From CAVALG01 sp045576295 (GTDB lineage Bacteria > Bacillota > Clostridia > Oscillospirales > Acutalibacteraceae), in contig JAZNGF010000044.1 of assembly GCA_045576295.1 (NCBI GenBank), positions 1 to 54,454 of the forward strand: 54,454 nt of DNA, in the 5' to 3' direction. The notes under the pieces are model-generated. The model was not told where the DNA came from. It saw nothing but the letters and a program-made list of their open reading frames with translations, and did no database searches. Shown here in pieces: positions 18,149 to 26,819 of the stretch. Made by a program: the position numbers and the translations under genes. How positions within the stretch are numbered: position 1 is the first letter of the stretch; each line of letters opens with the position of its first letter.

Positions 18149-19834
18149 ATGAAATACAAAGCAACAGAAAAAGATTCTTCTATAATCACAGAAGACAAAG
18201 AAATCCTTAATGAAACAACCCTTTTTGAATCGCCTACCGATTCGGTTGATGAACAAAACACCCCTTCGGAAGCCGATATTATTTTAGCAAACAGCAAAAG
18301 ATTCGGAAAAAAAGGTATAATAATCATATCCATAACCGCTTTTGTTCTGGCTGCACTGCTTTGCGTTTCTGCCTTTTTTATAAATGATTGGAGAAACGGC
18401 AACAGAGCTATCCCCTCTTTCCTTCAGGGGTATGGATTTATAAACACAGGTAAAAACTTTGAAGGCGTTTCAATAAACGGTATTTCTGTTGAAGGGCTTA
18501 CAAAAAGTGAAACTAAAAAGAACGCGAAAAAAATTGAAAAAACACTTGTTAAGAAATTTGAACTTACCATCAATGCAAATGGCAAAAGCGAACTTTTAAC
18601 CGAAAAAAGTTTCAACTTTGCATATAATACAGATGACATTTTAAAAGAAATCGAGCAATATCGCCTTGATATAATCAGCGGAAAAATTAAAAGAAAACCT
18701 AAAAACTTTGTAATTAAAAGAATTTTAATTGAAGATTCGGTTAATTTGGCAATAGATAATATTGCAACCACACTCAATACTGTTGCAATCAATTCGGTTG
18801 TAAGCAACGTAGAAGGCTCCACTTTCCAAAGCGATGGGCAAAAAGGCAGCGAAATTGATAAAGAAGACCTTCGCGTAAAGATAATTGAATTCATAAACTC
18901 TGAACAAAAAACCGGAACAATTGATGCAAAGGTTAATGAAGTTGACCCGATAACAGTGAACGCACCCGATGGTGCAGAAGGTGTTACCGTTCTTGCAACA
19001 TTTTCAACCATTTCAACCAATAATGCCAACGGAAATCATAATATGAAATTGGCGCTTAAGGCATGCGACGGTTCAATTATCCAACCGGGGGCAACTTGGT
19101 CGTTCAACGCTCACACAGGCAACTCAAACCTAACTTCGCTCGGGTATAAACCTGCAACCGTTATTGCCGGCGGAAAATATCAAACCGGTATAGGCGGCGG
19201 CATTTGCCAGGCAAGCACAACCATCTATAACGCTGCACTTTACGCAGGGTTGCAGATAGCCGAAAGGCATTGCCACCTTTGGGCTTCATCATACGCAAAG
19301 GCAGGATTTGACGCAACAATCGACTACCCCGGCCTTGACTTAAAGCTTAAGAACCCAGGCAATAAACCTGTTTATTTAAAATGTTCTATGAGCGGCAACA
19401 AGCTCACCGTTACCATATTTGGCCACAAAAGTGACGAATATGATACTATTCAGCTTAATTCAAGAACAACTCAATACGTTGCGGGTGAATATTACAGGGT
19501 TGCGGCAACAAGAACATTTTTGAAAAACGGTACAGTTGTGAGAACCGAAAACCTCACCTCGTCAAGATATAGCTTAAAGAAAGCTGTTACCGACGACACT
19601 CCAACCACCGATCCTAACGCTTCGCAGCCGGCAACACCACCTGCAGAACCTCCTGTTTCTTCATCACAGGTTAGCTCATCTGAAGTGAGTTCCTCTGCCC
19701 CAAGTTCATCAGAAAACAGCTCGTCGCAAACACCACCACCCGTGCAGAGCGATCCGAATGGCAGTTCTTCCAACGTTCCGAGTTCAGAACCAGCCACATC
19801 TTTACCCGAAGAAAGTGCAAGCGAAACGCCCTAA
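18149..19834 (+). CDS. VanW-family cell-wall protein
   Basis: Membrane-anchored extracellular protein of unknown biochemical role, related to VanW of vancomycin-resistance clusters. The 561 residues form a polar cytoplasmic tail (1-55), one membrane helix (about 56-78), a region resembling the putative peptidoglycan-binding repeat found in YoaR-like proteins, a VanW domain (about 294-425, with PGATWSFNAHTG and GIGGGICQASTTIYNAAL), and a low-complexity Ser/Pro/Glu tail (about 486-561). GGAGG lies 7 bases before the ATG. Such proteins are widespread in Clostridia and this one is not evidence of glycopeptide resistance. It lies in one operon with the sugar transferase. Confidence 0.9.
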   Translation: MKYKATEKDSSIITEDKEILNETTLFESPTDSVDEQNTPSEADIILANSKRFGKKGIIIISITAFVLAALLCVSAFFINDWRNGNRAIPSFLQGYGFINTGKNFEGVSINGISVEGLTKSETKKNAKKIEKTLVKKFELTINANGKSELLTEKSFNFAYNTDDILKEIEQYRLDIISGKIKRKPKNFVIKRILIEDSVNLAIDNIATTLNTVAINSVVSNVEGSTFQSDGQKGSEIDKEDLRVKIIEFINSEQKTGTIDAKVNEVDPITVNAPDGAEGVTVLATFSTISTNNANGNHNMKLALKACDGSIIQPGATWSFNAHTGNSNLTSLGYKPATVIAGGKYQTGIGGGICQASTTIYNAALYAGLQIAERHCHLWASSYAKAGFDATIDYPGLDLKLKNPGNKPVYLKCSMSGNKLTVTIFGHKSDEYDTIQLNSRTTQYVAGEYYRVAATRTFLKNGTVVRTENLTSSRYSLKKAVTDDTPTTDPNASQPATPPAEPPVSSSQVSSSEVSSSAPSSSENSSSQTPPPVQSDPNGSSSNVPSSEPATSLPEESASETP

Positions 19835-19854
19835 ACTTGAAAGGATGATATTTC

Positions 19855-20541
19855 TTGCAATACAAATATGATTTGCACGTTCATTCAAGTGAAATGAGCC
19901 GCTGCGCTAAGCAGGATATTTACAGTTTAGCAGATGAATACGAAGCAGCCGGTTTTAACGGTTTTGTGCTAATTAACCATTTCAACACCGATTCAATCGG
20001 TAATCTTTTCAGCGGCAAGCCTTGGGAAGAGATCGCAAAACTCACCATAAACACCTTTGAAAAACTTCGCGAATATGTCAAGGATAAACTACAGGTGGCT
20101 TTTGCGGTTGAAATTGCCTTTGAAGGAGTGCACAATGATTATTTGGTGTATGGTTTAACCGAAGAACTGCTTTATGAACTTGTTAAGTTTTCGGGCAATG
20201 CCGGAATATTAAAATTAGGGCTACAAAAGCTTCACGAATTTACATCAGCCAACAATCTTCTTTTGGTTCAAGCCCACCCGTTTAGAAAAAATATGATTAT
20301 TGTAAACCCCGATCTTGTTGATGGGTATGAGGTCTTCAACGGTTGCACAAGGCATAATTCAAGCAACGATATAGCGTTTAGCTGGGCTAAAAAATACAGC
20401 AAGATTATGACATCCGGCTCTGACCATCATTGGCACGACGATATTAAAAATGCAGGAATTATAACGGGTACACCTATAACCTCTCAAGCGGATGTTGTTA
20501 AGATTCTCCGCTCGGGCGATTATAACCTTATTATGGAATAA
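19855..20541 (+). CDS. PHP-domain phosphoesterase
   Basis: Metal-dependent hydrolase of the PHP superfamily, 228 residues. The metal ligands are visible: DLHVHSSEMSRC (H-x-H at the N-terminus), an acidic ligand in VEIAFEG, VQAHPFR and GSDHHW near the C-terminus. The initiation codon is TTG, 10 bases after AAAGG. It follows the VanW gene by 20 bases, so it is probably the last gene of the sugar transferase operon. Substrate unknown: stand-alone PHP proteins hydrolyse phosphates of nucleotides, sugars or tyrosine-phosphorylated proteins; a phosphotyrosine phosphatase role in polysaccharide export is one possibility given the neighbour. Confidence 0.85.
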   Translation: MQYKYDLHVHSSEMSRCAKQDIYSLADEYEAAGFNGFVLINHFNTDSIGNLFSGKPWEEIAKLTINTFEKLREYVKDKLQVAFAVEIAFEGVHNDYLVYGLTEELLYELVKFSGNAGILKLGLQKLHEFTSANNLLLVQAHPFRKNMIIVNPDLVDGYEVFNGCTRHNSSNDIAFSWAKKYSKIMTSGSDHHWHDDIKNAGIITGTPITSQADVVKILRSGDYNLIME

Positions 20542-20560
20542 GAACTTTTAAGCCTTACAA

Positions 20561-20612
20561 AAAGCATCGCAAACCCTAAAAAGGATATTGCGATGCTTTT
20601 GTTTTTTATTTA
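20561..20612. terminator. Bidirectional terminator between PHP gene and eno
   Basis: Perfect 12-bp stem AAAGCATCGCAA (20561-20572) / TTGCGATGCTTT (20588-20599), with T-rich DNA on the plus side and a short U-run on the minus side. It serves both converging transcripts. Confidence 0.85.
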
Positions 20613-21851
20613 TGAATTGATCCATTCCTCTATGCGAAGCAGGCGGTTATACTTTGCAACGCGGTCGGTTCGGCAGGGTGCACCCGACTTAATAAGGCTA
20701 CAGTTCATACCAACGGCAAGGTCGGCAATAAAGGTATCCTCAGTTTCGCCCGAACGATGAGAAATTATCGGCACATAGCCCTTGCGCTTAGCATACCTTA
20801 TAACGTCAATTGTTTCTGATAATGTTCCTATTTGATTTAATTTAATAAGAATCGAGTTTCCGCAACCGGCTTCCACACCTTTTTTTAGGCGGCAGATATT
20901 TGTAACAAACAAATCATCACCAACAAGCAGTGTTTTATGGCCCAAACGCTTTGTGAGCATAGCCCAGCCCTCGAAATCCTGTTCACCTAATCCATCTTCA
21001 ACCGACATTATGGGATAGGTTGCAACAAGCTTTTCAATATAATCAATAAGCTCTTCATAATCAAGCGTTGTTCCTCTTTTGGGAAGGTGATAACTACCGT
21101 TATCATACCACTCGCTTGAAGCAACATCGAGCGCAAGTTTAATTCCTGCGTTTTCAAGCCCCGCCTTTGATATTGCCCTCATAATATATTCGAGCGCGTC
21201 CTCATCGCTCTTTAAGTTAGGAGCATAGCCCCCCTCATCTCCAACGCCCGACGATAAGCCTTCCTGCTTTAATATGCTGCCAAGCGCGTGATAAACTTCT
21301 GTGCCCTGGCGCAGCGCCTCGCTAAAACTTTCCGCCCCTGTTGGCACAATCATAAATTCCTGAATATCAATATTATTCGATGAATGTGCGCCACCATTTA
21401 AAATGTTCATCATAGGAACGGGAATCGTTTCGCCCGAAATACCGCCAATATACCTGAAAAGGGGCATATTGCAAGCCTTCGCCCCTGCCCTTGCAACCGC
21501 AAGTGACACCGCTAAAATCGCATTAGCTCCAAGTTTCGATTTGTTGTCGGTTCCGTCAAGCTCAATCATCGCGCTGTCAACCGTTTTTTGGTCGAAGGTT
21601 TCAAGCTCACATAGCATTGGAGCTATTTTCTCATTGATGTTTCGCGCTGCCTCTAAAACACCCTTACCAAGGTATCTTGACTTATCACCATCGCGAAGCT
21701 CATGCGCCTCGTACATGCCGGTTGAAGCACCCGATGGTGCTATTGCGGCGGTTGTTGTACCGTCGCTCAAAGTAACCTCTGCCGCAACGGTTGGATTGCC
21801 CCTTGAATCTAAAAACTCATAACCCTTTACATTAACAATTTTCTTTATCAT
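20610..21851 (-). CDS. eno: Enolase
   Basis: Glycolytic phosphopyruvate hydratase converting 2-phosphoglycerate to PEP. It is 413 residues, slightly short of the usual ~430 but complete. The N-terminus (GYEFLDSRGNPTVAAEV), the active-site block GGAHSSNNIDIQEFMIVP, the metal ligands in SVEDGL and GDDLFVTN, the base lysine in ILIKLNQIG, and SHRSGETED are all present. The start at 21851 (MIKKIVNVKG) follows AGGTAGGGA. It is a single-gene unit convergent with the sugar transferase operon and divergent from rlmB. Confidence 0.96.
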   Translation of the reverse strand: MIKKIVNVKGYEFLDSRGNPTVAAEVTLSDGTTTAAIAPSGASTGMYEAHELRDGDKSRYLGKGVLEAARNINEKIAPMLCELETFDQKTVDSAMIELDGTDNKSKLGANAILAVSLAVARAGAKACNMPLFRYIGGISGETIPVPMMNILNGGAHSSNNIDIQEFMIVPTGAESFSEALRQGTEVYHALGSILKQEGLSSGVGDEGGYAPNLKSDEDALEYIMRAISKAGLENAGIKLALDVASSEWYDNGSYHLPKRGTTLDYEELIDYIEKLVATYPIMSVEDGLGEQDFEGWAMLTKRLGHKTLLVGDDLFVTNICRLKKGVEAGCGNSILIKLNQIGTLSETIDVIRYAKRKGYVPIISHRSGETEDTFIADLAVGMNCSLIKSGAPCRTDRVAKYNRLLRIEEWINS

Positions 21852-21944
21852 TTTTGTCCCTACCTTCCGTTTTCTGTTATTTTTCCTCAAATGTTCCCCT
21901 ATTATTCGGCAGGCTTTAAAAAGTATGATAAAAAAGATAAAATA

Positions 21945-21972
21945 ATATTACAAAAATCCTTTCAATTTTCAA
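21945..21972 (-). promoter_or_regulatory. eno promoter
   Basis: On the minus strand TTGAAA (21967-21972), 16 bases, TAATAT (21945-21950), about 95 bases before the start codon. Confidence 0.6.
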
Positions 21973-22063
21973 TATAATGTGTTAAAATGATTATGTATAT
22001 GTAATATTTTGTGTTATTTGTGTGCATTGTGCAAATTGAAGCACAAGGAGATACGGTGATTAA

Positions 22064-22846
22064 ATGAAAACTAACGATAACATTAGCAACAATAATTCAG
22101 ATAATTTAGTATTCGGCCGAAACCCCGTGTTAGAAGCGGTACGTTCAGGCCGCGAGATTGATAAACTTCTGGTTTCACACACATCGGCAGGCCTTGTTCC
22201 GCACATTATTGCCATGTGCCGCGAAAAGGGCATCCCCGTTAAAGAAGTTTCACCCCAAAAGCTTGATTTTATTACAGGCGGCGCGGTTCACCAAGGCGTT
22301 GCGGTATATATAGCTGCGCACAAATATTGCGAAGTGAAAGATATTTTGGCCGAAGCCGAAGAAAAAGGCGAGGCTCCGTTCATTATTATTTGCGACCAGC
22401 TTGAAGACCCTCACAACCTTGGCGCTATTATCAGAACCGCCGAAGCCACAGGGGCACACGGTATTATAATTCCCGAACGCAGAAGCGTTACACTTACCGC
22501 AACGGTTGCAAAAGCATCAAGTGGTGCACTTGAATATATGAAGGTGGCGCGCGTTTCAAACCTTGTTCAAACCATTGAAGAACTTAAAGAAAAAAATATA
22601 TGGATATATGCCGCTGATATGGATGGTGAAAACTGGTGCTCAACCGATTTTGCCGGTGGCTGTGCTCTTGTTATTGGCTCTGAAGGAAAGGGCGTTGGCA
22701 GGCTTGTTAAAAAATGTTGCGACAAGATTGTTGCAATGCCGATGCGTGGCAAAATTAACTCACTTAATGCATCGGTAGCGGCCGGCGTACTTATGTATGA
22801 AGTTGCAAGGCAAAGGCTTGGTATAAACTCATTTAATAAGTTTTAA
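22064..22846 (+). CDS. rlmB: 23S rRNA 2'-O-methyltransferase of the RlmB/TrmH family
   Basis: SPOUT-class RNA ribose methylase, expected to modify G2251 of 23S rRNA. The 260 residues start with a substrate-binding domain (FGRNPVLEAVRSG) followed by the knotted SPOUT domain with motif 1 LEDPHNLGAIIRTAEATGA, motif 2 VIGSEGKGVG and motif 3 MPMRGKINSLNASVAAGVLMY. A small hairpin (TTGTGC...GCACAA) lies just upstream of the AAGGAG ribosome site. It is the first gene of a run reaching the Gx transporter gene; 13 bases separate it from the next start. Assignment to RlmB rather than another TrmH paralogue is by overall form. Confidence 0.9.
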   Translation: MKTNDNISNNNSDNLVFGRNPVLEAVRSGREIDKLLVSHTSAGLVPHIIAMCREKGIPVKEVSPQKLDFITGGAVHQGVAVYIAAHKYCEVKDILAEAEEKGEAPFIIICDQLEDPHNLGAIIRTAEATGAHGIIIPERRSVTLTATVAKASSGALEYMKVARVSNLVQTIEELKEKNIWIYAADMDGENWCSTDFAGGCALVIGSEGKGVGRLVKKCCDKIVAMPMRGKINSLNASVAAGVLMYEVARQRLGINSFNKF

Positions 22847-22859
22847 AGAGGTGCTTAAA

Positions 22860-25727
22860 ATGGGACTTTTCACAAACAAACCTAAGAAAAATAAATATAA
22901 ACCACCTAAAGACGAGGATATGTTTTTCGATTTTTACGATACCGACGATGATATTGATGAATCGGCAAACGGCGACACCCCTACAATAACCTCGTGGGAG
23001 GAAAAGGCCGCACGCGTAAAGGCGCCGCACGCATTTACGGCAGAAGAAATTATTAAAGATACTTCCAAAGGCTCACCCGAATCCCCCACAGAACCGGAAA
23101 CATCACTGTTCAAAAGGGTGGTTGAAAAGGCATCACAAAAACAAACTAATGATAACAACCTACCCACACAAGATAATCACAGCGATGCTAACACCGAAAT
23201 AGTTAATGATTTCACAGCAGACATTTTCACAATGATTGAACCCACAGATGATAAAGCATCTACCGAGGTTGAGTTGCACATCAAAGCTGAACCGTTGGCA
23301 GAGGTTGAAACCATATCTATGGATGATCTTTTTACCCCAACACCAAAAACCAGCGCAGAAGCAGATTCAGCTATTACTTCTTTGCTTGAAAAGTGCTCAT
23401 CATATATCAATGATATGACCGAGCCTGAAAGCGTTGAAGACATTGAAATAACCGTTCCAAAGGTTGAGCCGGCTTCTGGCGATGTTGACGATATTATTTC
23501 GGCGGCAGAGCAAAAAGCAAATAATCGTATTAAAGCTACATACGGCGATATAAGCTTAAGCGAAGATGCAACAGCTCTTGCTGATGAAACCGCGTTGCAG
23601 GGTGAGAAAAAAGCTATTTCGGTTGACTATGCCGTTCTAACCCCTGATGAGAGTGAATCAATAATCACTTCTGATGAACCTTCAGCGCCCACTGAAACCA
23701 TCGTTATGGAATCTGTAACAATCAAGGAAGAAACTCTGGAAGAGCCGCAGGATGCAACCAAGGTTATCGACCTTGAAAATGCTCTTAATACCGATAATGC
23801 TTACGAACCCGCGCTTGACGCAACCACAGCGTTTGTTATGCCAAACGCCGGCACTGAACAACCGGCCGACGCCATTGAAGACATTTTCTCGGATAGCGGC
23901 AGCACAGTGAACAACGGTTCTAAAAGTAAGGTTATATACGAAAAAGAAAGCACATTAGAAGAGCTTTACAGTGAATACGGCGATGGCAGCGAAGAAGAAA
24001 ACGATCTTGGTTTTACACCACCCGTTAAGGAATATGAAAGTCTTTCTGACACTGTTGAAATCAAAGGGGAACTTCTAAAACGCAAAAAAGCTTCTGCTAT
24101 GCGTGTTGCCACAACTGCAATAATTGCTTTATTATCACTTATTGTTTCAATTCCCTCGGTTTGCCTTTCATTAGGGTTAGATGGCACATCAATGTCAGTT
24201 TTACATTTAGTTTTACTCGCCGCAACGGTTGCAATCAACTTTAAAACAGTTGTTTCGGTTTTCGGCGTATTAAACGGAATCACAAAGTTCGACTATGTTG
24301 TGGCGCTCGGTGCCTTTTCGGTTGTTGTTCACAGCGTTGCAACTGTATGTATAGGTGGCGGCAACAGAATTTTCCTAACAGCCGCAGCCGCAACTGCACT
24401 TGCTTTTAACGAGTTGGGCAACTATTTAAAAACCTCAAGCATTCTAAACGGTTTTTCTCAAATTACTTCATCTGATAAGAAAAAAGCAGTGGTTCTATTC
24501 GATAACGACAACACCGCCAAAAGCATTACTGCGAATAACATAGAAGGCGATGTGCTTTTAGCAGCTTCTCGCAAAACTGTAACCGTTGAGAACTTTATTA
24601 AAAACTCATATTCACCAACACCATTTGATAAAAATGCGCCTAAAATAATGCTTATATCTGTTATTGCGGCAATTGTGGCTGCTATAGCAACCTTTTCGTT
24701 CACAAGCAACACACAGTATGCCTTAACGGTTCTGCCGCTTAGCCTATGCCTTGTAGGTGGGGTGCCTCTTGCATTTTCGGCAGGCAACTTTTTAAACATC
24801 CTGTCAAACACCGTTTCAAAAAAATGTGGCGGAATGGTTGCTGGATATAAAGCAGTTGAACAGCTTTCTAATTGCAATGCAGTATCGCTCGATGCAACCG
24901 ATATTTTCCCAAAAGGAACGGTTATATCTAACGATATGCGCATAATTTCCATGAACCAGATCGACGAAACCCTTACAAATGCTGTGGCGCTTGCAGTTAA
25001 AGCAAAAAGCCCTATATCAGGTATGCTTAAAAACCTACTTGGAAACGACGTTAAAGAATTCCCCGAGGTTGACAGTTATAAATACGAAAATGAAATGGGT
25101 ATTTCAGGATGGGTTAACAACAACTTTGTTCTTATAGGAAACCGCGATCTTATATCTGCTCATAACATCAAGCTTCCCTCGGTTAGTGTTGATAACAAAA
25201 TTTTAAAAGCAGGCTACTTCCCAATATATATCGCAAGCAACGAAAAAGCCTGTGCTCTTCTAATAGTTAGTTATCACGTTAACAAGCACGTTTCTTTCGA
25301 TTTAATAAACGCCTGCAACTTAGGGCTTACTGTTTTTGTTAAATCAACCGATCCTAACATCACCGCAAAGATGATTAGCGATTATTTCGGTGTTTACGAT
25401 GATTTTATTTGTGTTTTAAATAAAAGGAACGCTAAACTCCTTACAGATAACACAGCATCGCAAGAAAAATGCCCTGCTGTTGCGGCGTTTAGGGGTTCAG
25501 CTCATTCACTTTTAAAAATGATAACTGCAGCCTGCAGCATCCGCGGATGTTTGAAGTTTTTAACAGTTGTTGCAGCAATTATAGCAGCTATAGGTGTTTT
25601 TTCAGCGGTTTATTCCTCTGCGTCCACCCTATTCCCTGTTATTGCAGCCGCTGCAGTTCCTGTAGCCCATATAATTTACTGGGCAATCAACGCTGCTGTT
25701 TCAGCACTTAATAAAAAAATACGGTAA
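22860..25727 (+). CDS. Degenerate P1B-type ATPase-like membrane protein with long acidic N-terminus
   Basis: No function is known. The 955 residues fall into two parts. Residues 1-405 are polar, acidic and low-complexity, rich in Glu, Asp, Ser and Thr, and probably disordered. Residues 408-955 have eight predicted membrane helices in P1B-ATPase order: four, a soluble loop, two, a large soluble domain, two. Motifs line up but are damaged: LSL (627-629) where CPC should be, then the retained P636-L-A; LDATDIFP (Asp678) for DKTGTLT; SP (717-718) for the HP motif; GNRDL at about 760 as in the N domain; STD (829-831) for TGD; no GDGxND. So it is predicted to have the transporter fold without ATPase cycling. 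ATG 22860 has AAAGAGG 8 bases upstream; the in-frame GTG at 22851 overlaps that site. It sits between rlmB and a NusG-II gene. Confidence 0.75.
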   Translation: MGLFTNKPKKNKYKPPKDEDMFFDFYDTDDDIDESANGDTPTITSWEEKAARVKAPHAFTAEEIIKDTSKGSPESPTEPETSLFKRVVEKASQKQTNDNNLPTQDNHSDANTEIVNDFTADIFTMIEPTDDKASTEVELHIKAEPLAEVETISMDDLFTPTPKTSAEADSAITSLLEKCSSYINDMTEPESVEDIEITVPKVEPASGDVDDIISAAEQKANNRIKATYGDISLSEDATALADETALQGEKKAISVDYAVLTPDESESIITSDEPSAPTETIVMESVTIKEETLEEPQDATKVIDLENALNTDNAYEPALDATTAFVMPNAGTEQPADAIEDIFSDSGSTVNNGSKSKVIYEKESTLEELYSEYGDGSEEENDLGFTPPVKEYESLSDTVEIKGELLKRKKASAMRVATTAIIALLSLIVSIPSVCLSLGLDGTSMSVLHLVLLAATVAINFKTVVSVFGVLNGITKFDYVVALGAFSVVVHSVATVCIGGGNRIFLTAAAATALAFNELGNYLKTSSILNGFSQITSSDKKKAVVLFDNDNTAKSITANNIEGDVLLAASRKTVTVENFIKNSYSPTPFDKNAPKIMLISVIAAIVAAIATFSFTSNTQYALTVLPLSLCLVGGVPLAFSAGNFLNILSNTVSKKCGGMVAGYKAVEQLSNCNAVSLDATDIFPKGTVISNDMRIISMNQIDETLTNAVALAVKAKSPISGMLKNLLGNDVKEFPEVDSYKYENEMGISGWVNNNFVLIGNRDLISAHNIKLPSVSVDNKILKAGYFPIYIASNEKACALLIVSYHVNKHVSFDLINACNLGLTVFVKSTDPNITAKMISDYFGVYDDFICVLNKRNAKLLTDNTASQEKCPAVAAFRGSAHSLLKMITAACSIRGCLKFLTVVAAIIAAIGVFSAVYSSASTLFPVIAAAAVPVAHIIYWAINAAVSALNKKIR

Positions 25728-25747
25728 TTATACAAGGTGGGGTTAAA

Positions 25748-26077
25748 ATGCTAAAGAAAAGAGATGTTATTTTATTAATATCTGTAGCATTAATTGCCGT
25801 ATCACTTTGTTTAATTTTTGCAATGTCGCGCCAGAGCGGGCACACTGCCACCGTAACGGTTAATGGAAAAGAAACAGGCAAATACCCATTAAAAACAAAC
25901 ACCAAGGTTGATATTAAATCAAAAAACGGGGTTAACCGTTTGGTTATTGAAAACGGCTCGGCATACATTGAATATGCCGATTGCCCTAACCAAACCTGCG
26001 TTAACCATAAAGAAATTTCAAAAAAGGGCGAAAGCATAATCTGCATACCGCATAGTATGGTAATTGAAATCGAGTAG
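25748..26077 (+). CDS. NusG domain II-containing protein
   Basis: Small secreted or membrane-anchored protein of 109 residues. It has one N-terminal hydrophobic helix (about 7-27) followed by a NusG_II-type beta domain (about 33-109) with the characteristic IEYADCPNQTCVNHKEI and ending IPHSMVIEIE. The two cysteines in CPNQTC are conserved in this family. Biochemical role unknown; in Clostridia it is commonly encoded beside Gx-transporter and quinone/flavin-related genes, as here. AAGGTGG precedes the ATG. Spacing of 20 bases from the ATPase-like gene and 8 to the next gene suggests one transcript. Confidence 0.88.
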   Translation: MLKKRDVILLISVALIAVSLCLIFAMSRQSGHTATVTVNGKETGKYPLKTNTKVDIKSKNGVNRLVIENGSAYIEYADCPNQTCVNHKEISKKGESIICIPHSMVIEIE

Positions 26078-26085
26078 GTGATACA

Positions 26086-26577
26086 TTGGCGAGAAAGTCT
26101 GCTTTTTACGGTTTAATGCTTGCAGCCGCGCTTGTTTTCAGTTATGCAGAGGCTGTTATACCCATAAACATTGCCGTGCCCGGTGTGAAACTTGGGCTTG
26201 CTAACATCGCAATTCTAACCGTACTTTACACCAAAGGGTTTAAACCAGCCTTAACTATAAACATTTTAAGAATAATCATTGTTGGGCTGTCATTTGGCAA
26301 TTTTGCATCGTTTATACTATCATTAACAGGTGGAATTGTTGCCACAACATTTATGATACTATTCAAAAAGTTAGGCTTTTCGATTGTTTCTGTAAGCGCC
26401 GCCGCCGCGGTTGCGCACAATGTGGGCCAAATAATTGCCGCGCGTTTTGTAATAGGTGCACCCTTAGTTGTTTATTACCTTCCCATATTGGTTTTAACGG
26501 GCATTGTAACCGGGATTTTAACAGGTATATGTTCAAACATCTGCATAAAAACAATAAAGAAGCACAAGCTTTTTTAA
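26086..26577 (+). CDS. Gx transporter family protein
   Basis: Polytopic membrane protein of 163 residues with about five helices, related to the family once labelled heptaprenyl diphosphate synthase component I. Marks are the small-residue-rich repeats LKLGLANIAIL-like (VKLGLANIAILTVLY), LRIIIVGLSFGNFASF and AAAVAHNVGQIIAA. It resembles ECF S components in size and fold, so solute uptake is plausible but the substrate is unknown. The start is TTG with AGGTGAT just upstream, 8 bases after the NusG-II gene. The pair NusG-II + Gx is a recurring gene couple. Confidence 0.85.
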   Translation: MARKSAFYGLMLAAALVFSYAEAVIPINIAVPGVKLGLANIAILTVLYTKGFKPALTINILRIIIVGLSFGNFASFILSLTGGIVATTFMILFKKLGFSIVSVSAAAAVAHNVGQIIAARFVIGAPLVVYYLPILVLTGIVTGILTGICSNICIKTIKKHKLF

Positions 26578-26604
26578 AAAGCATTTATTCAGATTATAAT
26601 GATA

Positions 26605-26633
26605 TTTACAAAACAAATTATATGTGTTATACT
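26605..26633 (+). promoter_or_regulatory. Promoter of the THF riboswitch-folT unit
   Basis: TTTACA (26605-26610), 17 bases, TATACT (26628-26633). The riboswitch begins about 20 bases downstream. Confidence 0.7.
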
Positions 26634-26651
26634 AACATAAACCATTAACAA

Positions 26652-26768
26652 AACAGAGTAGATTTGCGAGCGTTAAGTGCCTTCAGGACGGGGAGTTGCC
26701 TGAAAGACGAAAAAACAGTTGCATTTGGTTGCATCTGCGTTGCGGTTCGCATTTCGCATCCCGCTGGA
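26652..26768 (+). promoter_or_regulatory. Tetrahydrofolate (THF) riboswitch
   Basis: The leader carries the THF-aptamer signatures: GAGTAGAT at the 5' side, GCGTTAAGTG, a P3 stem CTTCAGG / CCTGAAAG around a G-rich loop (ACGGGGAGTTG), ACGA after P3, and the 3' strand CGCATCCCGCTGG, whose CTG closes P1 with CAG at 26653. This matches the folT-linked class known from Clostridia and Lactobacillales. An extra stem-loop (about 26718-26741) is inserted between P3 and the 3' half. It binds reduced folates and should repress the folate transporter below. Confidence 0.85.
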
Positions 26769-26784
26769 ATAATAGAATTTACTG

Positions 26785-26812
26785 CCCCTATTATTTTAAG
26801 CGATAATGGGGG
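26785..26812 (+). promoter_or_regulatory. Expression-platform hairpin covering the folT ribosome site
   Basis: CCCC (26785-26788) followed by TATTA pairs with TAAT and GGGGG (26803-26812). The GGGGG is the Shine-Dalgarno of folT, so folding hides it. The hairpin is also followed by TATTTTT, so a mild terminator function cannot be excluded. Confidence 0.6.
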
Positions 26813-26819
26813 TATTTTT

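Noticed and set aside
18149..19834. Vancomycin resistance from the VanW protein
   Set aside because: VanW-domain proteins are common in Clostridia; no vanA/B/H/X/S/R genes are present.
22851..22859. GTG start for the ATPase-like protein
   Set aside because: The GTG overlaps the AAAGAGG ribosome site; the ATG at 22860 has the proper distance.
26664..26819. Upstream extension of the folate transporter frame
   Set aside because: This stretch is the THF riboswitch; the GGGGG ribosome site and family length support the ATG at 26820.
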